Assembly (NCBI GenBank): GCA_005888315.1
Contig: VAWH01000025.1
Coordinates: 1-64,000 of the forward strand
Direction of reading: 5' to 3'
Source: Actinomycetota bacterium
GTDB taxonomy: Bacteria > Actinomycetota > Thermoleophilia > Gaiellales > Gaiellaceae
DNA: 64,000 nucleotides
Position 1 is the stretch's first letter. The number at the start of each line of letters is the position of its first letter. Below the pieces are notes generated by a model. That model was not told the origin of the DNA. It worked only from the letters and a program-made list of their open reading frames with translations, and searched no databases. Shown piece by piece: positions 19,192 through 27,459 of this stretch. The position numbers and the translations under genes were made by a program.

Positions 19192-19221
19192 TTGACGCTG
19201 TCCGGCGCCTGTGCGTAATGT
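19192..19221 (+). promoter_or_regulatory. Promoter of the sulfate transport operon
   Basis: TTGACG, 18 bases, TAATGT, about 40 bases before the first gene (ATG 19264). Good match to a housekeeping promoter; it diverges from the PLP-enzyme promoter, so one factor could control both. Confidence 0.55.
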
Positions 19222-19263
19222 CCAGCATCTCAGTCGAGAAAGCAGAAAGATAAGGAGAAGCGA

Positions 19264-20250
19264 ATGCGGCGTATTTGGTTGACTTTGTGTCTGTTCTTGG
19301 CTGCAGGGGGCATCGCAGTCGGGGCTCAGGGGGCTTCCGCGAAGACCACGCTCAGCCTCGTCGCGTACTCCACGCCCAAGGACGCATACGCGAAGATCAT
19401 CCCCGCGTTCCAGGGAAGCGCGGCCGGCAAGGACGTCTCCTTCAACCAGTCCTACGGCGCATCGGGCGACCAGGCGCGTGCTGTCGCCGCCGGGCTCAGC
19501 GCCGACGTCGTCGCACTCTCGCTCGCGCCCGATGTCTCCACGCTCGTCAAGAAGGGCGTCGTCCCGAGCAGTTGGACCCGGAACCGCTACCACGGGATGG
19601 TGACCGACTCGGTCGTCGTCTTCGTCGTCCGCGACGGAAACCCGAAGAAGATCCACACCTGGGCCGACCTGACGAGAAGCGGCGTCCAGGTGATCACGCC
19701 CAACCCGTTTACGTCGGGCGGCGCGCGCTGGAACGTGATGGCGGCCTACGGGGCGGAGCGCGCGCAGGGCAAGACGGACAAACAGGCGATCGATTACCTG
19801 AAGAAGCTGTTCAAGAACGTGCCCGTGCTGCCGAAGAGCGCGCGCGAGGCGACCCAGGTTTTCGCGAGCGGCAAGGGCGACGTCCTGCTCACCTACGAAA
19901 ACGAGGCGATCTACGCCAACAAGAAGGGTGTGCACACCGAGTACGTGCTGCCGAAGCAGACGATCCTGATCGAGAATCCCGTCGCGCTTACGAAGAGCGG
20001 TCTGAAGCATCCCGAGGCAAAGGCTTTTCTGAAGTTCCTCTGGTCCGCGAAGGCGCAGAAGCTCTTCGGCGACACCGGCTACCGGCCCGTCGTCAAGTCA
20101 GTCGCCAGGAGCGCGAAGTACCGGTTCAAGCAGCCGAAGACGCTCTTCAAGATCAATTCCAAGGCTCTCGGTCTGCGCGGCTGGAAGTCGGTTCAGTTCC
20201 GCTTCTTCAATCACGACAGCGGGGTCATGGTGAAGGTAATTGGCCGCTAG
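19264..20250 (+). CDS. sbp: Sulfate-binding protein of ABC transporter
   Basis: Periplasmic-type receptor delivering sulfate or thiosulfate to CysTWA. 328 residues with a signal peptide (about 1-26, ending GASAK). Body signatures: LVAYSTPKDAY, SYGASGDQARAV, ADVVALSLAPDVSTLV, ITPNPFTSGGARWNVMAAYG and LLTYENEAI, all typical of the Sbp/CysP family. AAGGAG precedes the ATG. No lipobox Cys, so it may be free or held by the permease. First gene of a four-gene operon. Confidence 0.93.
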   Translation: MRRIWLTLCLFLAAGGIAVGAQGASAKTTLSLVAYSTPKDAYAKIIPAFQGSAAGKDVSFNQSYGASGDQARAVAAGLSADVVALSLAPDVSTLVKKGVVPSSWTRNRYHGMVTDSVVVFVVRDGNPKKIHTWADLTRSGVQVITPNPFTSGGARWNVMAAYGAERAQGKTDKQAIDYLKKLFKNVPVLPKSAREATQVFASGKGDVLLTYENEAIYANKKGVHTEYVLPKQTILIENPVALTKSGLKHPEAKAFLKFLWSAKAQKLFGDTGYRPVVKSVARSAKYRFKQPKTLFKINSKALGLRGWKSVQFRFFNHDSGVMVKVIGR

Positions 20251-21070
20251 CTCGGCCCTCGCCGTCTCGCGCCCGGGGGCGGTTCTCGGCCGCGCCGGGG
20301 GCGGTCTGGCACGCGGCATCGCGCTCGGCTACCTGAGCTTGATCGTGCTCGTGCCGCTCGCGGCACTCATCTGGAGCTCGCGGGCGCAGGGACTCGGAAC
20401 GTTCTGGGACGAGGTCGCAAAGGCGGAGGCGGCCTCGGCGCTGAAGCTGACGCTGGTGGCGGCTCTGCTCGTTGCCGCCTTCAACGCGGTGACCGGCACG
20501 GCGATCGCGTGGGTGCTCGTCCGCGACTCGTTCCGGGGCAAAGGGATCGTCAACGCGGTCATCGATCTGCCCTTCGCGCTGCCGACGATCGTCGCCGGGC
20601 TCGTCCTCCTCCAGCTCTACGGCCCGCAGAGTCCGTTCGGCGTCAACCTGGCCTTTCAGCGAACGGGGCTCGTACTCGCGCTGCTCTTTGTGACGTTGCC
20701 GTTCGTCGTGCGCGCGGTGCAGCCCGTGCTGCTCGAGCTCGACCGGGAGATGGAAGAGGCGGCCGAATCGCTCGGCGCGCGGCGGCTCGCCGTGTTTCGC
20801 CGAATCGTTTTCCCGAACCTGCTGCCGGCGATCCTCTCGGGGGTCGCGCTGGCCTTTGCGCGGGCGGTCGGCGAGTTCGGCGCGGTCGTGCTGATCTCCG
20901 GCAACGTGCCCTTCAAGACCGAGGTCTCCTCGGTCTACATCTCCGGCCAGATCGAGTCGGACAATCCCGCCGGCGCCGCCGCGGTTTCGGTTGTCCTGCT
21001 GCTGATCTCGCTCGGCGTTCTGCTTTTGATCGGCGTCTTCCGCCACTGGAGGACTCGCCATGACCGCTAG
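20240..21070 (+). CDS. cysT: Sulfate ABC transporter permease CysT
   Basis: One of two inner-membrane subunits forming the sulfate channel. 276 residues with about six hydrophobic segments (from 30 onward). The EAA-loop coupling motif EEAAESLGARRLAVFRRIVF is at about 173. FALPTIVAGLVLL and ARAVGEFGAVVLISGN are CysT/CysW signatures. Start TTG at 20240 overlaps sbp by 11 bases. Stop overlaps cysW. Confidence 0.92.
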   Translation: MAASSALAVSRPGAVLGRAGGGLARGIALGYLSLIVLVPLAALIWSSRAQGLGTFWDEVAKAEAASALKLTLVAALLVAAFNAVTGTAIAWVLVRDSFRGKGIVNAVIDLPFALPTIVAGLVLLQLYGPQSPFGVNLAFQRTGLVLALLFVTLPFVVRAVQPVLLELDREMEEAAESLGARRLAVFRRIVFPNLLPAILSGVALAFARAVGEFGAVVLISGNVPFKTEVSSVYISGQIESDNPAGAAAVSVVLLLISLGVLLLIGVFRHWRTRHDR

Positions 21071-21848
21071 ATACGCGTTGCGCTTCGGCGCGCTCGGCTA
21101 CCTGGCGTTCCTGCTCCTCGTCCCGGTCGGGCTGGTCTTCTACCGGACCTTCGAGCACGGGCTCCATCCGGCCTGGGCGGCTGTGACCAACCCGCAGGCG
21201 CAGCACGCTCTCTGGCTGACGCTCTTGATCGCGGCGATCGCCGTTCCGGCAAACACCGTCTTCGGCGTCGTCCTCGCGATCGCGCTGGTCAGGCACCGCT
21301 TCCCCGGCCGCGGTCTCGTCAACGCCGTCGTCGACCTGCCGCTGGCGCTCTCGCCGGTGGTCGTCGGGCTGGCGCTGTACCTGCTCTACGGCACCGGCGG
21401 CTGGCTCGGCGGGCTTTCCCAGCACGGGATCAAGATCCTGTTCGCGCTGCCGGGGATGACGCTCGCGACGATCTTCGTCTCGTTGCCGTTCGTCGTCCGC
21501 GAGGTCGTCCCGGTCCTGCGGGAGATCGGCACCGACCAGGAGCAGGCGGCCGAGACGCTCGGCGCGGCGCCGTTCACGACATTCCGCCGGATCACGCTGC
21601 CGGCGATCCGCTGGGCCGTCGGCTACGGGGTCGTGCTGACCACGGCGCGGGCGATCGGCGAGTTCGGCGCGGTCAGCGTCGTCTCCGGTCGGATCGAGGG
21701 AAAGACCGAGACCTTGCCGCTCTACGTGCAATCGCAGTTCGAGGGGTTCAACACGACCGGCGCGTTCGCCGCGTCGGTCGTGCTGGCGCTGATCGCGCTC
21801 GCGACCGTCCTTTGCATGCGGATGTTCCGACCCAAGGAGGCGCGTTAA
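21060..21848 (+). CDS. cysW: Sulfate ABC transporter permease CysW
   Basis: Second permease subunit. 262 residues, about six membrane helices, EAA loop [20 protein letters not shown] (about 161-180) that docks on CysA, then [20 protein letters not shown]. Begins with ATG 11 bases inside the cysT end and ends TAATG over the cysA start. Confidence 0.92.
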   Translation: MTARYALRFGALGYLAFLLLVPVGLVFYRTFEHGLHPAWAAVTNPQAQHALWLTLLIAAIAVPANTVFGVVLAIALVRHRFPGRGLVNAVVDLPLALSPVVVGLALYLLYGTGGWLGGLSQHGIKILFALPGMTLATIFVSLPFVVREVVPVLREIGTDQEQAAETLGAAPFTTFRRITLPAIRWAVGYGVVLTTARAIGEFGAVSVVSGRIEGKTETLPLYVQSQFEGFNTTGAFAASVVLALIALATVLCMRMFRPKEAR

Positions 21849-22804
21849 TGGGCATCACCGTCGTTGACGTCAAGAAGAAGTTCGGCGAGTTCGTCGCGCT
21901 CGACGACGTCTCGGTCGCGATCCCCGAGGGCTCGCTGACAGCGCTGCTCGGGCCGAGCGGCAGCGGCAAGTCGACCCTCCTGCGCGTGATCGCAGGTCTC
22001 GAGGACCCCGACGGCGGGCAGGTCCTGCTCGGCGCCGAGGACGTCACGCATAGGCCTGCACGCGCCCGCGGGGTCGGCATGGTCTTCCAGCACTACGCGG
22101 CCTTCAAGCACATGACCGTCTGGGAGAACGTCGCCTTCGGGCTCAAGGTCCGTAAGCGCCCGAAGGACGAGATCGGGAAGCGGGTGCACGAGCTGCTCGA
22201 GCTCGTCCAGCTCGAAGGGCTGGCCAAGCGCTATCCGGCCCAGCTTTCGGGCGGCCAGCGGCAGCGGATGGCGCTGGCGCGGGCCTTGGCCGTCGATCCG
22301 GACGTGCTCCTGCTCGACGAGCCGTTCGGCGCCCTCGACGCGCGCGTCCGCAAAGAGCTGCGCGCCTGGCTGCGCCGGCTCCACGACGAGGTGCACGTGA
22401 CGACGATCATCGTCACGCACGACCAGGAGGAGGCGATGGAGGTCGCGGGCCAGATCGTCGTCATCAATCAGGGCCGCGTCGAGCAGGTCGGCACGCCGCG
22501 GGAGCTCTACGAAACACCGGCGAACGAGTTCGTGATGAGCTTCATCGGACCGGTCAACCGGATCGGCGACACGTTCGTACGGCCGCGAGACATCAGCCTT
22601 AGCCTCGAGGACGGCGGCGACACGACCGAGGCGATGGTCGAGCGGGTCGTCCACCTCGGCTTCGAGGTAAGGGCGGAGCTCGTGCGCGACGACGGCCAGC
22701 ACCTGCTCGCGCAGCTCACTCAGGAGGAAGCGGAGGCGCTCGAGCTCGAGCGCGGCGTCATCGTCTACATCCGGCCGAGCCGCCAGACCGTCTTCACCCC
22801 CTGA
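21848..22804 (+). CDS. cysA: Sulfate ABC transporter ATP-binding protein CysA
   Basis: ATPase driving sulfate import. 318 residues. Walker [10 protein letters not shown] with K41, signature [16 protein letters not shown], Walker [16 protein letters not shown], and the switch His in [12 protein letters not shown]-terminal TOBE-like extension (about 235-318) is present but shorter than in Escherichia CysA. ATG at 21848 overlaps the cysW stop and gives the usual [13 protein letters not shown] start; the frame is open 36 bases further up. Confidence 0.94.
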   Translation: MGITVVDVKKKFGEFVALDDVSVAIPEGSLTALLGPSGSGKSTLLRVIAGLEDPDGGQVLLGAEDVTHRPARARGVGMVFQHYAAFKHMTVWENVAFGLKVRKRPKDEIGKRVHELLELVQLEGLAKRYPAQLSGGQRQRMALARALAVDPDVLLLDEPFGALDARVRKELRAWLRRLHDEVHVTTIIVTHDQEEAMEVAGQIVVINQGRVEQVGTPRELYETPANEFVMSFIGPVNRIGDTFVRPRDISLSLEDGGDTTEAMVERVVHLGFEVRAELVRDDGQHLLAQLTQEEAEALELERGVIVYIRPSRQTVFTP

Positions 22805-23022
22805 GTGGCCTGACCGGCGACGTTCGCCGGCTCCGTCCTCACCGGCCAGGCCTAGTGGCCCGACCGGCGACGTTCGCCGGCTCCCTGGCCCGCGATCACG
22901 CTGCGCCAAAGTCCACGCTCGCCCTTGTCAAGGCTGCCAGCCTTGCCTGCGTCCGATCGCGGCCTCTGGCTTGGTGCTCGCGACCCAGGAAGCGGGGAAC
23001 CTCACCGGCCAGGCCACTAGGC
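22804..23022. repeat. Intergenic repeat family 2, copy R1, with hairpins
   Basis: Contains two CCGGCGA-CGT-TCGCCGG hairpins 50 bases apart (22814-22830, 22864-22880), two copies of TCACCGGCCAGGCC, and 11-bp perfect inverted ends GCCTAGTGGCC (22850-22860) and GGCCACTAGGC (23012-23022). Inside lies CAAGGCTG-C-CAGCCTTG (22929-22945). The right part (22976-23016) recurs at 32989-33027. Follows cysA directly and probably terminates it. Confidence 0.65.
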
Positions 23023-23023
23023 T
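23018..23023 (+). promoter_or_regulatory. Candidate leaderless -10 (TAGGCT) for the membrane gene
   Basis: TAGGCT at the right edge of the repeat ends 7 bases before the ATG at 23031; no Shine-Dalgarno. Confidence 0.4.
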
Positions 23024-23030
23024 GCAGCCA

Positions 23031-24116
23031 ATGCGCGTCGTGGCGGGCATCTTCGGGGTCGTCCTGATCCTGCTGATGCTGTTCGAGTTCTTCGTGACCT
23101 TCTTGCTGCCACGGCGCGTGCGGCGCGACCCGCGGATCGCGCGCGGACTCACCCGCCTACTCTGGCTTCCGTGGCGGGCGCTCGCGCGACGCGTCTCGCC
23201 GGCGACGGCAGACACATGGCTTGGCTTCTTTGGTCCCTTCGCGCTCCTCTTCCAGCTGGTCGTGTGGACGCTCGGGCTGATGACCGGCTACGCACTGCTC
23301 GAGTGGGGAGCCGTTGGTGGGACGTTCGGCGACCGCTTGCTTTCGAGCTCCGGCGTATTCCTCAGCGCGGAGAGTCCGTCCGGCTCGACCGCGGGCCATC
23401 TGATCGGCCTCTTCGAGGCGGCGAGCGGCGTCGCCGTCGTCTTCATCGTGATCGGCTACCTGCCGGCCGTCTACGCCGCCTTTTCACGGCGCGAGACGGC
23501 TGTCTCGCAGCTCGCTACGCGAGGAGGCTCCCCGCCCGCGGCCGGCCTCCTGCTTCACCAGGCGATCGGCCGGCAGCACTGGCAAGAGCTCAAAGGCGAG
23601 CTCCAGGCCTGGGAGGAGTGGGCGGCGGAGTTGATGGAGACTCACCTCTCGTACCCGCTGCTCGGGTTCTACCGCTCCCAGCACGTGAGCCAGAACTGGC
23701 TCGCGGCGCTGACCGCAATGGTCGACGTCGCCGCCTTCGTCAAAGCGACGGCGCCCGAAGGGAAGGTTCGTGCCGCCGACGTCACTTTCGGCATCGGCCG
23801 GCACGCGTTCGCGGATCTCGCGCTGCAATTCCGGCTCGAGCGAGGCGCCGTCCAGGAGCGGCTGACGGCGGACGAGTTCGACCAGCTCTATTCGATCGTC
23901 GAGGCGGCCACGGACGACTCCGTTGGCCGGGAGACCGCCCACCGTCGGCTTGCAGAGCTTCGCGAGCAATACGAGCCGAATGCCGAGGCGCTTGCTCGCT
24001 TCCTCGCGCTCGACCTTCCGCGCTGGCTGCCCGCGGAGCTCGAGTCAGTGCGGCAGCCAGGCGTCGGGGTCGGCGGCGATGGCCGCGACCTCGTCGGGCA
24101 GCCGCCCCGCCGCTAA
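23031..24116 (+). CDS. Integral membrane protein, possibly ion-channel related
   Basis: 361 residues. Hydrophobic segments at about 3-25, 60-85 and 125-145, the middle pair enclosing a loop with FGDRLLSSSGVFLSAES that loosely resembles an ion-channel pore loop. The C-terminal 210 residues are soluble and helical, rich in Glu, Gln and Arg. No catalytic motif; I cannot name the family firmly. ATG at 23031 places the first helix at the N-terminus. Its last 24 codons overlap the convergent Rrf2 gene antisense, and this tail (GVGVGGDGRDL) looks unlike the rest, so the true stop may have been lost. Confidence 0.7.
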   Translation: MRVVAGIFGVVLILLMLFEFFVTFLLPRRVRRDPRIARGLTRLLWLPWRALARRVSPATADTWLGFFGPFALLFQLVVWTLGLMTGYALLEWGAVGGTFGDRLLSSSGVFLSAESPSGSTAGHLIGLFEAASGVAVVFIVIGYLPAVYAAFSRRETAVSQLATRGGSPPAAGLLLHQAIGRQHWQELKGELQAWEEWAAELMETHLSYPLLGFYRSQHVSQNWLAALTAMVDVAAFVKATAPEGKVRAADVTFGIGRHAFADLALQFRLERGAVQERLTADEFDQLYSIVEAATDDSVGRETAHRRLAELREQYEPNAEALARFLALDLPRWLPAELESVRQPGVGVGGDGRDLVGQPPRR

Positions 24117-24500
24117 GTCGGCGAGGGTGACGGCCTCGAGGACGGCGCGCAAGTTCGCCCGCACCGCGACCCAGACCTGCTGCAGAGGCCCTGCGGGCCC
24201 GACGTACTCGACCAGCTCCGGTCGGCGCCCGCGAACGTTCGCGATCGGCCCCTCGACCGCGCGAATCACCTCGGCGAGCGAGATTTGGTCGGGCGGCAGG
24301 GAGAGCCAGTAGCCGCCCTCTGCTCCGCGCTGGCTTTGGACGAGGCCGGCGTGCTTGAGGTCGAGCAGGATGTTCTCGAGGAACTTGAGCGGGATCTCTT
24401 GAGCCTGCGCCAGGCGGTCGCCCTTGACCGGGCCTTCGCCCGCGGCGGCGAGCTCGGCACACGCCCGTAACGCGTAGTCGACCTTGGCCGAGACTCGCAT
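24045..24500 (-). CDS. Rrf2-family transcriptional regulator
   Basis: 151 residues. The N-terminal winged helix reads MRVSAKVDYALRACAELAA, with recognition helix region IPLKFLENILLDLKHAGLV and wing SQRGAEGGYWL, typical of Rrf2. The C-terminal half has no Cys at all, so it does not bind the 2Fe-2S cluster of IscR/NsrR. Cys-free members include CymR, the cysteine-metabolism repressor, and the sulfate operon lies 1.2 kb away; control of that operon is a reasonable inference. Converges on the membrane gene. Confidence 0.9.
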   Translation of the reverse strand: MRVSAKVDYALRACAELAAAGEGPVKGDRLAQAQEIPLKFLENILLDLKHAGLVQSQRGAEGGYWLSLPPDQISLAEVIRAVEGPIANVRGRRPELVEYVGPAGPLQQVWVAVRANLRAVLEAVTLADLAAGRLPDEVAAIAADPDAWLPH

Positions 24501-24543
24501 GGCCTGATTGTGCCTCGGCGGGCCTGGCCCGCTCGCTTGTTCC

Positions 24544-25914
24544 TTAGGCGGAGACGGTTGTGGCGGTTTCGCGCTGCGGGTCGGCCACCATGACCCGGTT
24601 CTTGCCGCCCCGCTTTGCCTCGTAGAGCGCTTCGTCCGCCGCGGCGACGAGCTTTTCTGCCCGGTCGAGATCTCCCTTGACCGCGACGCCCACGCTCGCC
24701 GTCACCGAGAGCTCGCGTCCGTCGGGAAGCTCGATCGTCGCAGCCGCGACGTCGGCGCACAGGCGCTCGGCGAGCGTCGTCGCGCCGCGGAGGTCGGTCT
24801 CGGGCGCGAGCACGGCGAACTCTTCACCCCCGTAGCGGGCTGCGAAATCGACCTGCCGCGCGCTGGAGTCGAGGATGGTGGCCACGCGGCGGAGGACGGC
24901 GTCGCCGGCCTGATGGCCGAGCTCGTCGTTGATGCTCTTGAAGTTGTCGAGATCGACGAGCACCAGCGCCAGCGAGTCGCCGACTCGCTCGGCGCGCCGC
25001 CATTCGAGCGCCAACTCGTCGTCGAACGAGCGCCGGTTCGCGAGGCTGGTAAGTCCGTCGGTTGCGGCCTGGGAGGCCACGCGGCGAAAGTCTCCAAGCG
25101 CGTTCAGGATCGGCCGTGCGAACCCGAGCGCGACGAGGATGAGCAGCGCGAAGGAACCGAGGGCGGCGTACAAGATGCGGTGCTGGTAGGGCCGCACGTT
25201 CGCGGAGATCGTCTTCTCCGGGCGGAGCGCGAAGAGGCTGATGCCGACCGCATTGGGTACGCGCGAGAGCAGACCGCGATAGGAATGGCCGCCCACCTGA
25301 ACAGTGCGTCCGTGCATCTGTATGTGCTGCCCGGTTCCGACCACGGTGCCGTCACGCACGATTAAGAGCCGGTCGCTCCGACCATGGGCGGCGGTGCGGG
25401 CGAGGCGAGCGGCGAGTCGCCGGTTCAGCGCGATCGTCGCGACGACGGTCCCGATTCGCTTGCCGTTGACGGTCAGCGAGATCGAGCGGGCAAGCGCGAC
25501 CGGTGGCCCGTGCCCGGCGACGCGTTCTCGCCGGAGATAGAAGAGGACGCCGGGCGCGCCGGCGGCGATCTTCTTGATCGCACTGCGGTCACTGGCGATG
25601 ATTGCGCGCTGAAGGACAGGCGAACGGGCGAGGTCGTCTGCCCGATTCGAAGCATCGTCTCCGAGCTGCCCGAGCTCTTGGCTCGCCCCCTGGAGCTGGG
25701 CACGAAGCGCGCTGTCTGTCCGCGCGCGCTCGTTCTGAAGCGCGTTCGCGTCGAGGATGTGGACCGTCGCCACAATCGGGATTACGCCGACGACGAGGAC
25801 GCCGACGAGCAATTGCAGCAGGGCGCGGCGCGAGACCGTCCGCTGGGCAGGCCGGCGCCGGCCGTCGGAGCGCGGATCGTGGCCAGGACTCGTCGCAGGG
25901 GCCGCAGGCGCCAT
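24544..25914 (-). CDS. Membrane-bound diguanylate cyclase with extracytoplasmic sensor
   Basis: 456 residues. Helix at about 30-52, an outside sensor region of about 190 residues (CHASE/dCACHE-like by position), second helix about 250-272, then a GGDEF domain with DGLTSLANRRSF and active-site RYGGEEF (about 360-366). The GGEEF motif and metal Asp in VLVDLDNFK are intact, so it should make c-di-GMP. No RxxD inhibitory site is evident. A second c-di-GMP enzyme lies 4 kb away. Confidence 0.92.
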   Translation of the reverse strand: MAPAAPATSPGHDPRSDGRRRPAQRTVSRRALLQLLVGVLVVGVIPIVATVHILDANALQNERARTDSALRAQLQGASQELGQLGDDASNRADDLARSPVLQRAIIASDRSAIKKIAAGAPGVLFYLRRERVAGHGPPVALARSISLTVNGKRIGTVVATIALNRRLAARLARTAAHGRSDRLLIVRDGTVVGTGQHIQMHGRTVQVGGHSYRGLLSRVPNAVGISLFALRPEKTISANVRPYQHRILYAALGSFALLILVALGFARPILNALGDFRRVASQAATDGLTSLANRRSFDDELALEWRRAERVGDSLALVLVDLDNFKSINDELGHQAGDAVLRRVATILDSSARQVDFAARYGGEEFAVLAPETDLRGATTLAERLCADVAAATIELPDGRELSVTASVGVAVKGDLDRAEKLVAAADEALYEAKRGGKNRVMVADPQRETATTVSA

Positions 25915-25971
25915 CTGCTGCGTTATCGACCCGCAGGGCTCGGGCCTTGAGCCTCACCCGAGGATCTCGCA

Positions 25972-26004
25972 CCGGCCGCCCCGGGGAAAGCCCGGACGTC
26001 CTCT
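25972..26004 (-). repeat. Family 1 repeat, partial copy G
   Basis: Minus strand AGAGGACGTCCGGGCTTTCC followed by CCGGGGCGGCCGG: only the hairpin half of the unit. Overlaps the stop codon of the gene ending at 26003. Confidence 0.55.
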
Positions 26005-27313
26005 AGAACTCGTTGTCCGGGAGACCGGACTCGATGGCCGTGCCGCTTGGCGTCGTCCAGACCATCGTTCCGACGTTCTTCTGGTGCAAGGCCTTGCCGG
26101 TCGGCGTGCCGAGGATCACTTTGACGACGCTGCCGGTGAGCGTCATCGTCGAGCCGGGCGCGGTGACGTTTTGCGCGGCGTAATCACCGCCGAGCCGGAC
26201 GGAACCGAGTGCCGCAAGCTGCTCTCCGGTCGTCGAGTTGAGGATCGTGACGAAGTCGTTCGTTGCGCTCTCGTTGATTCGCAGTGTCACGGTCGTGGCC
26301 GCTCCGTTCCAGCCCGCGAGGATCAGTGAGGGATCCGGCGCGCTGGCGAACGTGTACACGATCGCGTCGCCCGCCGCAGGCTTTCCGTGGGGGCCGCCGC
26401 CGCTCGTCGTCTGGATGTCCGCCGGCGCTGGTCCGATCGGAGGCCCGGAGGGTGGCGGGGGAGGCGGAGGCGGGGGAGGCGGAGGCGGGGGAGGCGGAGG
26501 CGGAGGTGTAGGAGGCGGAGGCGGCGGGGGCGGAGGAGGCGGAGGCGGAACGCTTTCGCTCGGGTCGCCTGTGTCCCCGGTGCCGCCCGTGTCTCCGGTT
26601 TCGCCCGGGTCCCCTGTGCCGCCCGTGTGGGGCTCGCCGATGTCGCCCGAGCCATTGCCGTCCGAGCCATTGCCGTCGCCCGAGCCATTGCCGCCACCGG
26701 TGCCGCTGCTGTCCCCGGTTCCGCCGCCGGCGCCGGCGGCGGGTGCCGGGGAGGTGCCGCCGCTGCCGGCCGTGCGGGGATCGCTCGTACGGTCGTCGCC
26801 CGAGCCGCCGGAGTTGCCGGCGCCCGGGCCCTTGTCGTTTGCCGGTGGAGTCGCGTCTGCCCGTTGGCTCGGATCCTGCGGCGCATCGGCCGTCGCGAGC
26901 GTTGCCGTGTCGGGCGCTGCGGAAGGCAGTGCCGGCTGCGGCAGGATCGGGCGCAGTCTCTTTGGCCTCGTCGCGGTGCGCGCACGAGCTTGCGCGCGCC
27001 TGGCGACTTCGGCGTGGTAGGCCGCGAGAACTTCGTTGGAGACGATCGCCGTGGCCACGGTCTCCGGAGCGGATGCCCCAGACGCGGGTCCCCCGCCGGG
27101 GTCGCTCCCCTGTGCCCCGAAGACGACGCTTCGCCCGAGCCGGTTGCTGCCGCCCGCGCTCGTGAGCTGGGACAGCATGGGCAGGCCGATGGTCAGCCAC
27201 AGGACGGCGACGGCAGGAAGCGCCACCACCGCCGGCAGGAACCGGGCGCGGGAGCGGGGAGTCGCTCGTGGCGCACGAATGCGCCGTGGTCTGTCGATGT
27301 ATGAGTGCCGCAT
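26003..27313 (-). CDS. Exported or anchored protein with Gly/Asp-rich linker and long proline tract
   Basis: 436 residues. Basic N-terminus ([17 protein letters not shown]), one hydrophobic helix (about 28-48), a helical stretch with [19 protein letters not shown], then 90 residues dominated by Gly, Asp, Ser and Thr, a tract of more than 30 prolines (about 256-290), and a 140-residue beta-rich C-terminal domain. The plan fits a protein that spans the cell wall and displays its end domain. No sortase signal or catalytic motif. ATG at 27313 is preferred; the frame is open farther up. Divergent from pccB. Confidence 0.75.
   Translation of the reverse strand: MRHSYIDRPRRIRAPRATPRSRARFLPAVVALPAVAVLWLTIGLPMLSQLTSAGGSNRLGRSVVFGAQGSDPGGGPASGASAPETVATAIVSNEVLAAYHAEVARRAQARARTATRPKRLRPILPQPALPSAAPDTATLATADAPQDPSQRADATPPANDKGPGAGNSGGSGDDRTSDPRTAGSGGTSPAPAAGAGGGTGDSSGTGGGNGSGDGNGSDGNGSGDIGEPHTGGTGDPGETGDTGGTGDTGDPSESVPPPPPPPPPPPPPTPPPPPPPPPPPPPPPPPPPSGPPIGPAPADIQTTSGGGPHGKPAAGDAIVYTFASAPDPSLILAGWNGAATTVTLRINESATNDFVTILNSTTGEQLAALGSVRLGGDYAAQNVTAPGSTMTLTGSVVKVILGTPTGKALHQKNVGTMVWTTPSGTAIESGLPDNEF
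26446..26549 (-). repeat. CCG/CCT-rich tandem tract encoding polyproline
   Basis: On the plus strand a GGAGGCGGAGGCGGGG-type run of about 100 bases. It encodes the proline tract of the surrounding gene, with one Thr interruption. Length is likely variable between strains and the tract would need EF-P for translation. Confidence 0.85.
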
Positions 27314-27382
27314 GCTTCTCGGCCGCCGCAGGCCTCGGTCAGAGGCTAGGCGACCAGCTACGAGCCCGATTCCCCCAAGAGG

Positions 27383-27408
27383 GTGAGTCGGAAGCGCGCT
27401 TCCCTCAC
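27383..27408. promoter_or_regulatory. Inverted repeat in the divergent intergenic region upstream of pccB
   Basis: GTGAG-TC-GGAAGC-GC-GCTTCC-CTCAC, about 50-75 bases before pccB. The central 14 bases are a perfect palindrome, so a dimeric regulator site is possible, perhaps for both divergent genes. Confidence 0.4.
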
Positions 27409-27447
27409 TCGAACGAGGGAGGCGCGGCACGTGCGCTGCGGTCGGGA

Positions 27448-27453
27448 TACGCT
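27448..27453 (+). promoter_or_regulatory. Candidate leaderless -10 (TACGCT) for pccB
   Basis: TACGCT ends 6 bases before the GTG at 27460; no Shine-Dalgarno. Confidence 0.45.
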
Positions 27454-27459
27454 CGCGTC

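Noticed and set aside
19170-19263. SAM riboswitch upstream of sulfate or cystathionine genes
   Set aside because: The leader of about 40 bases is too short and contains no SAM-I or SAM-II core.
26446-26549. Tandem G-rich array that might pass for a CRISPR or minisatellite
   Set aside because: It is the coding tract for polyproline inside an open gene, with no spacers and a period of 3-6 bases.
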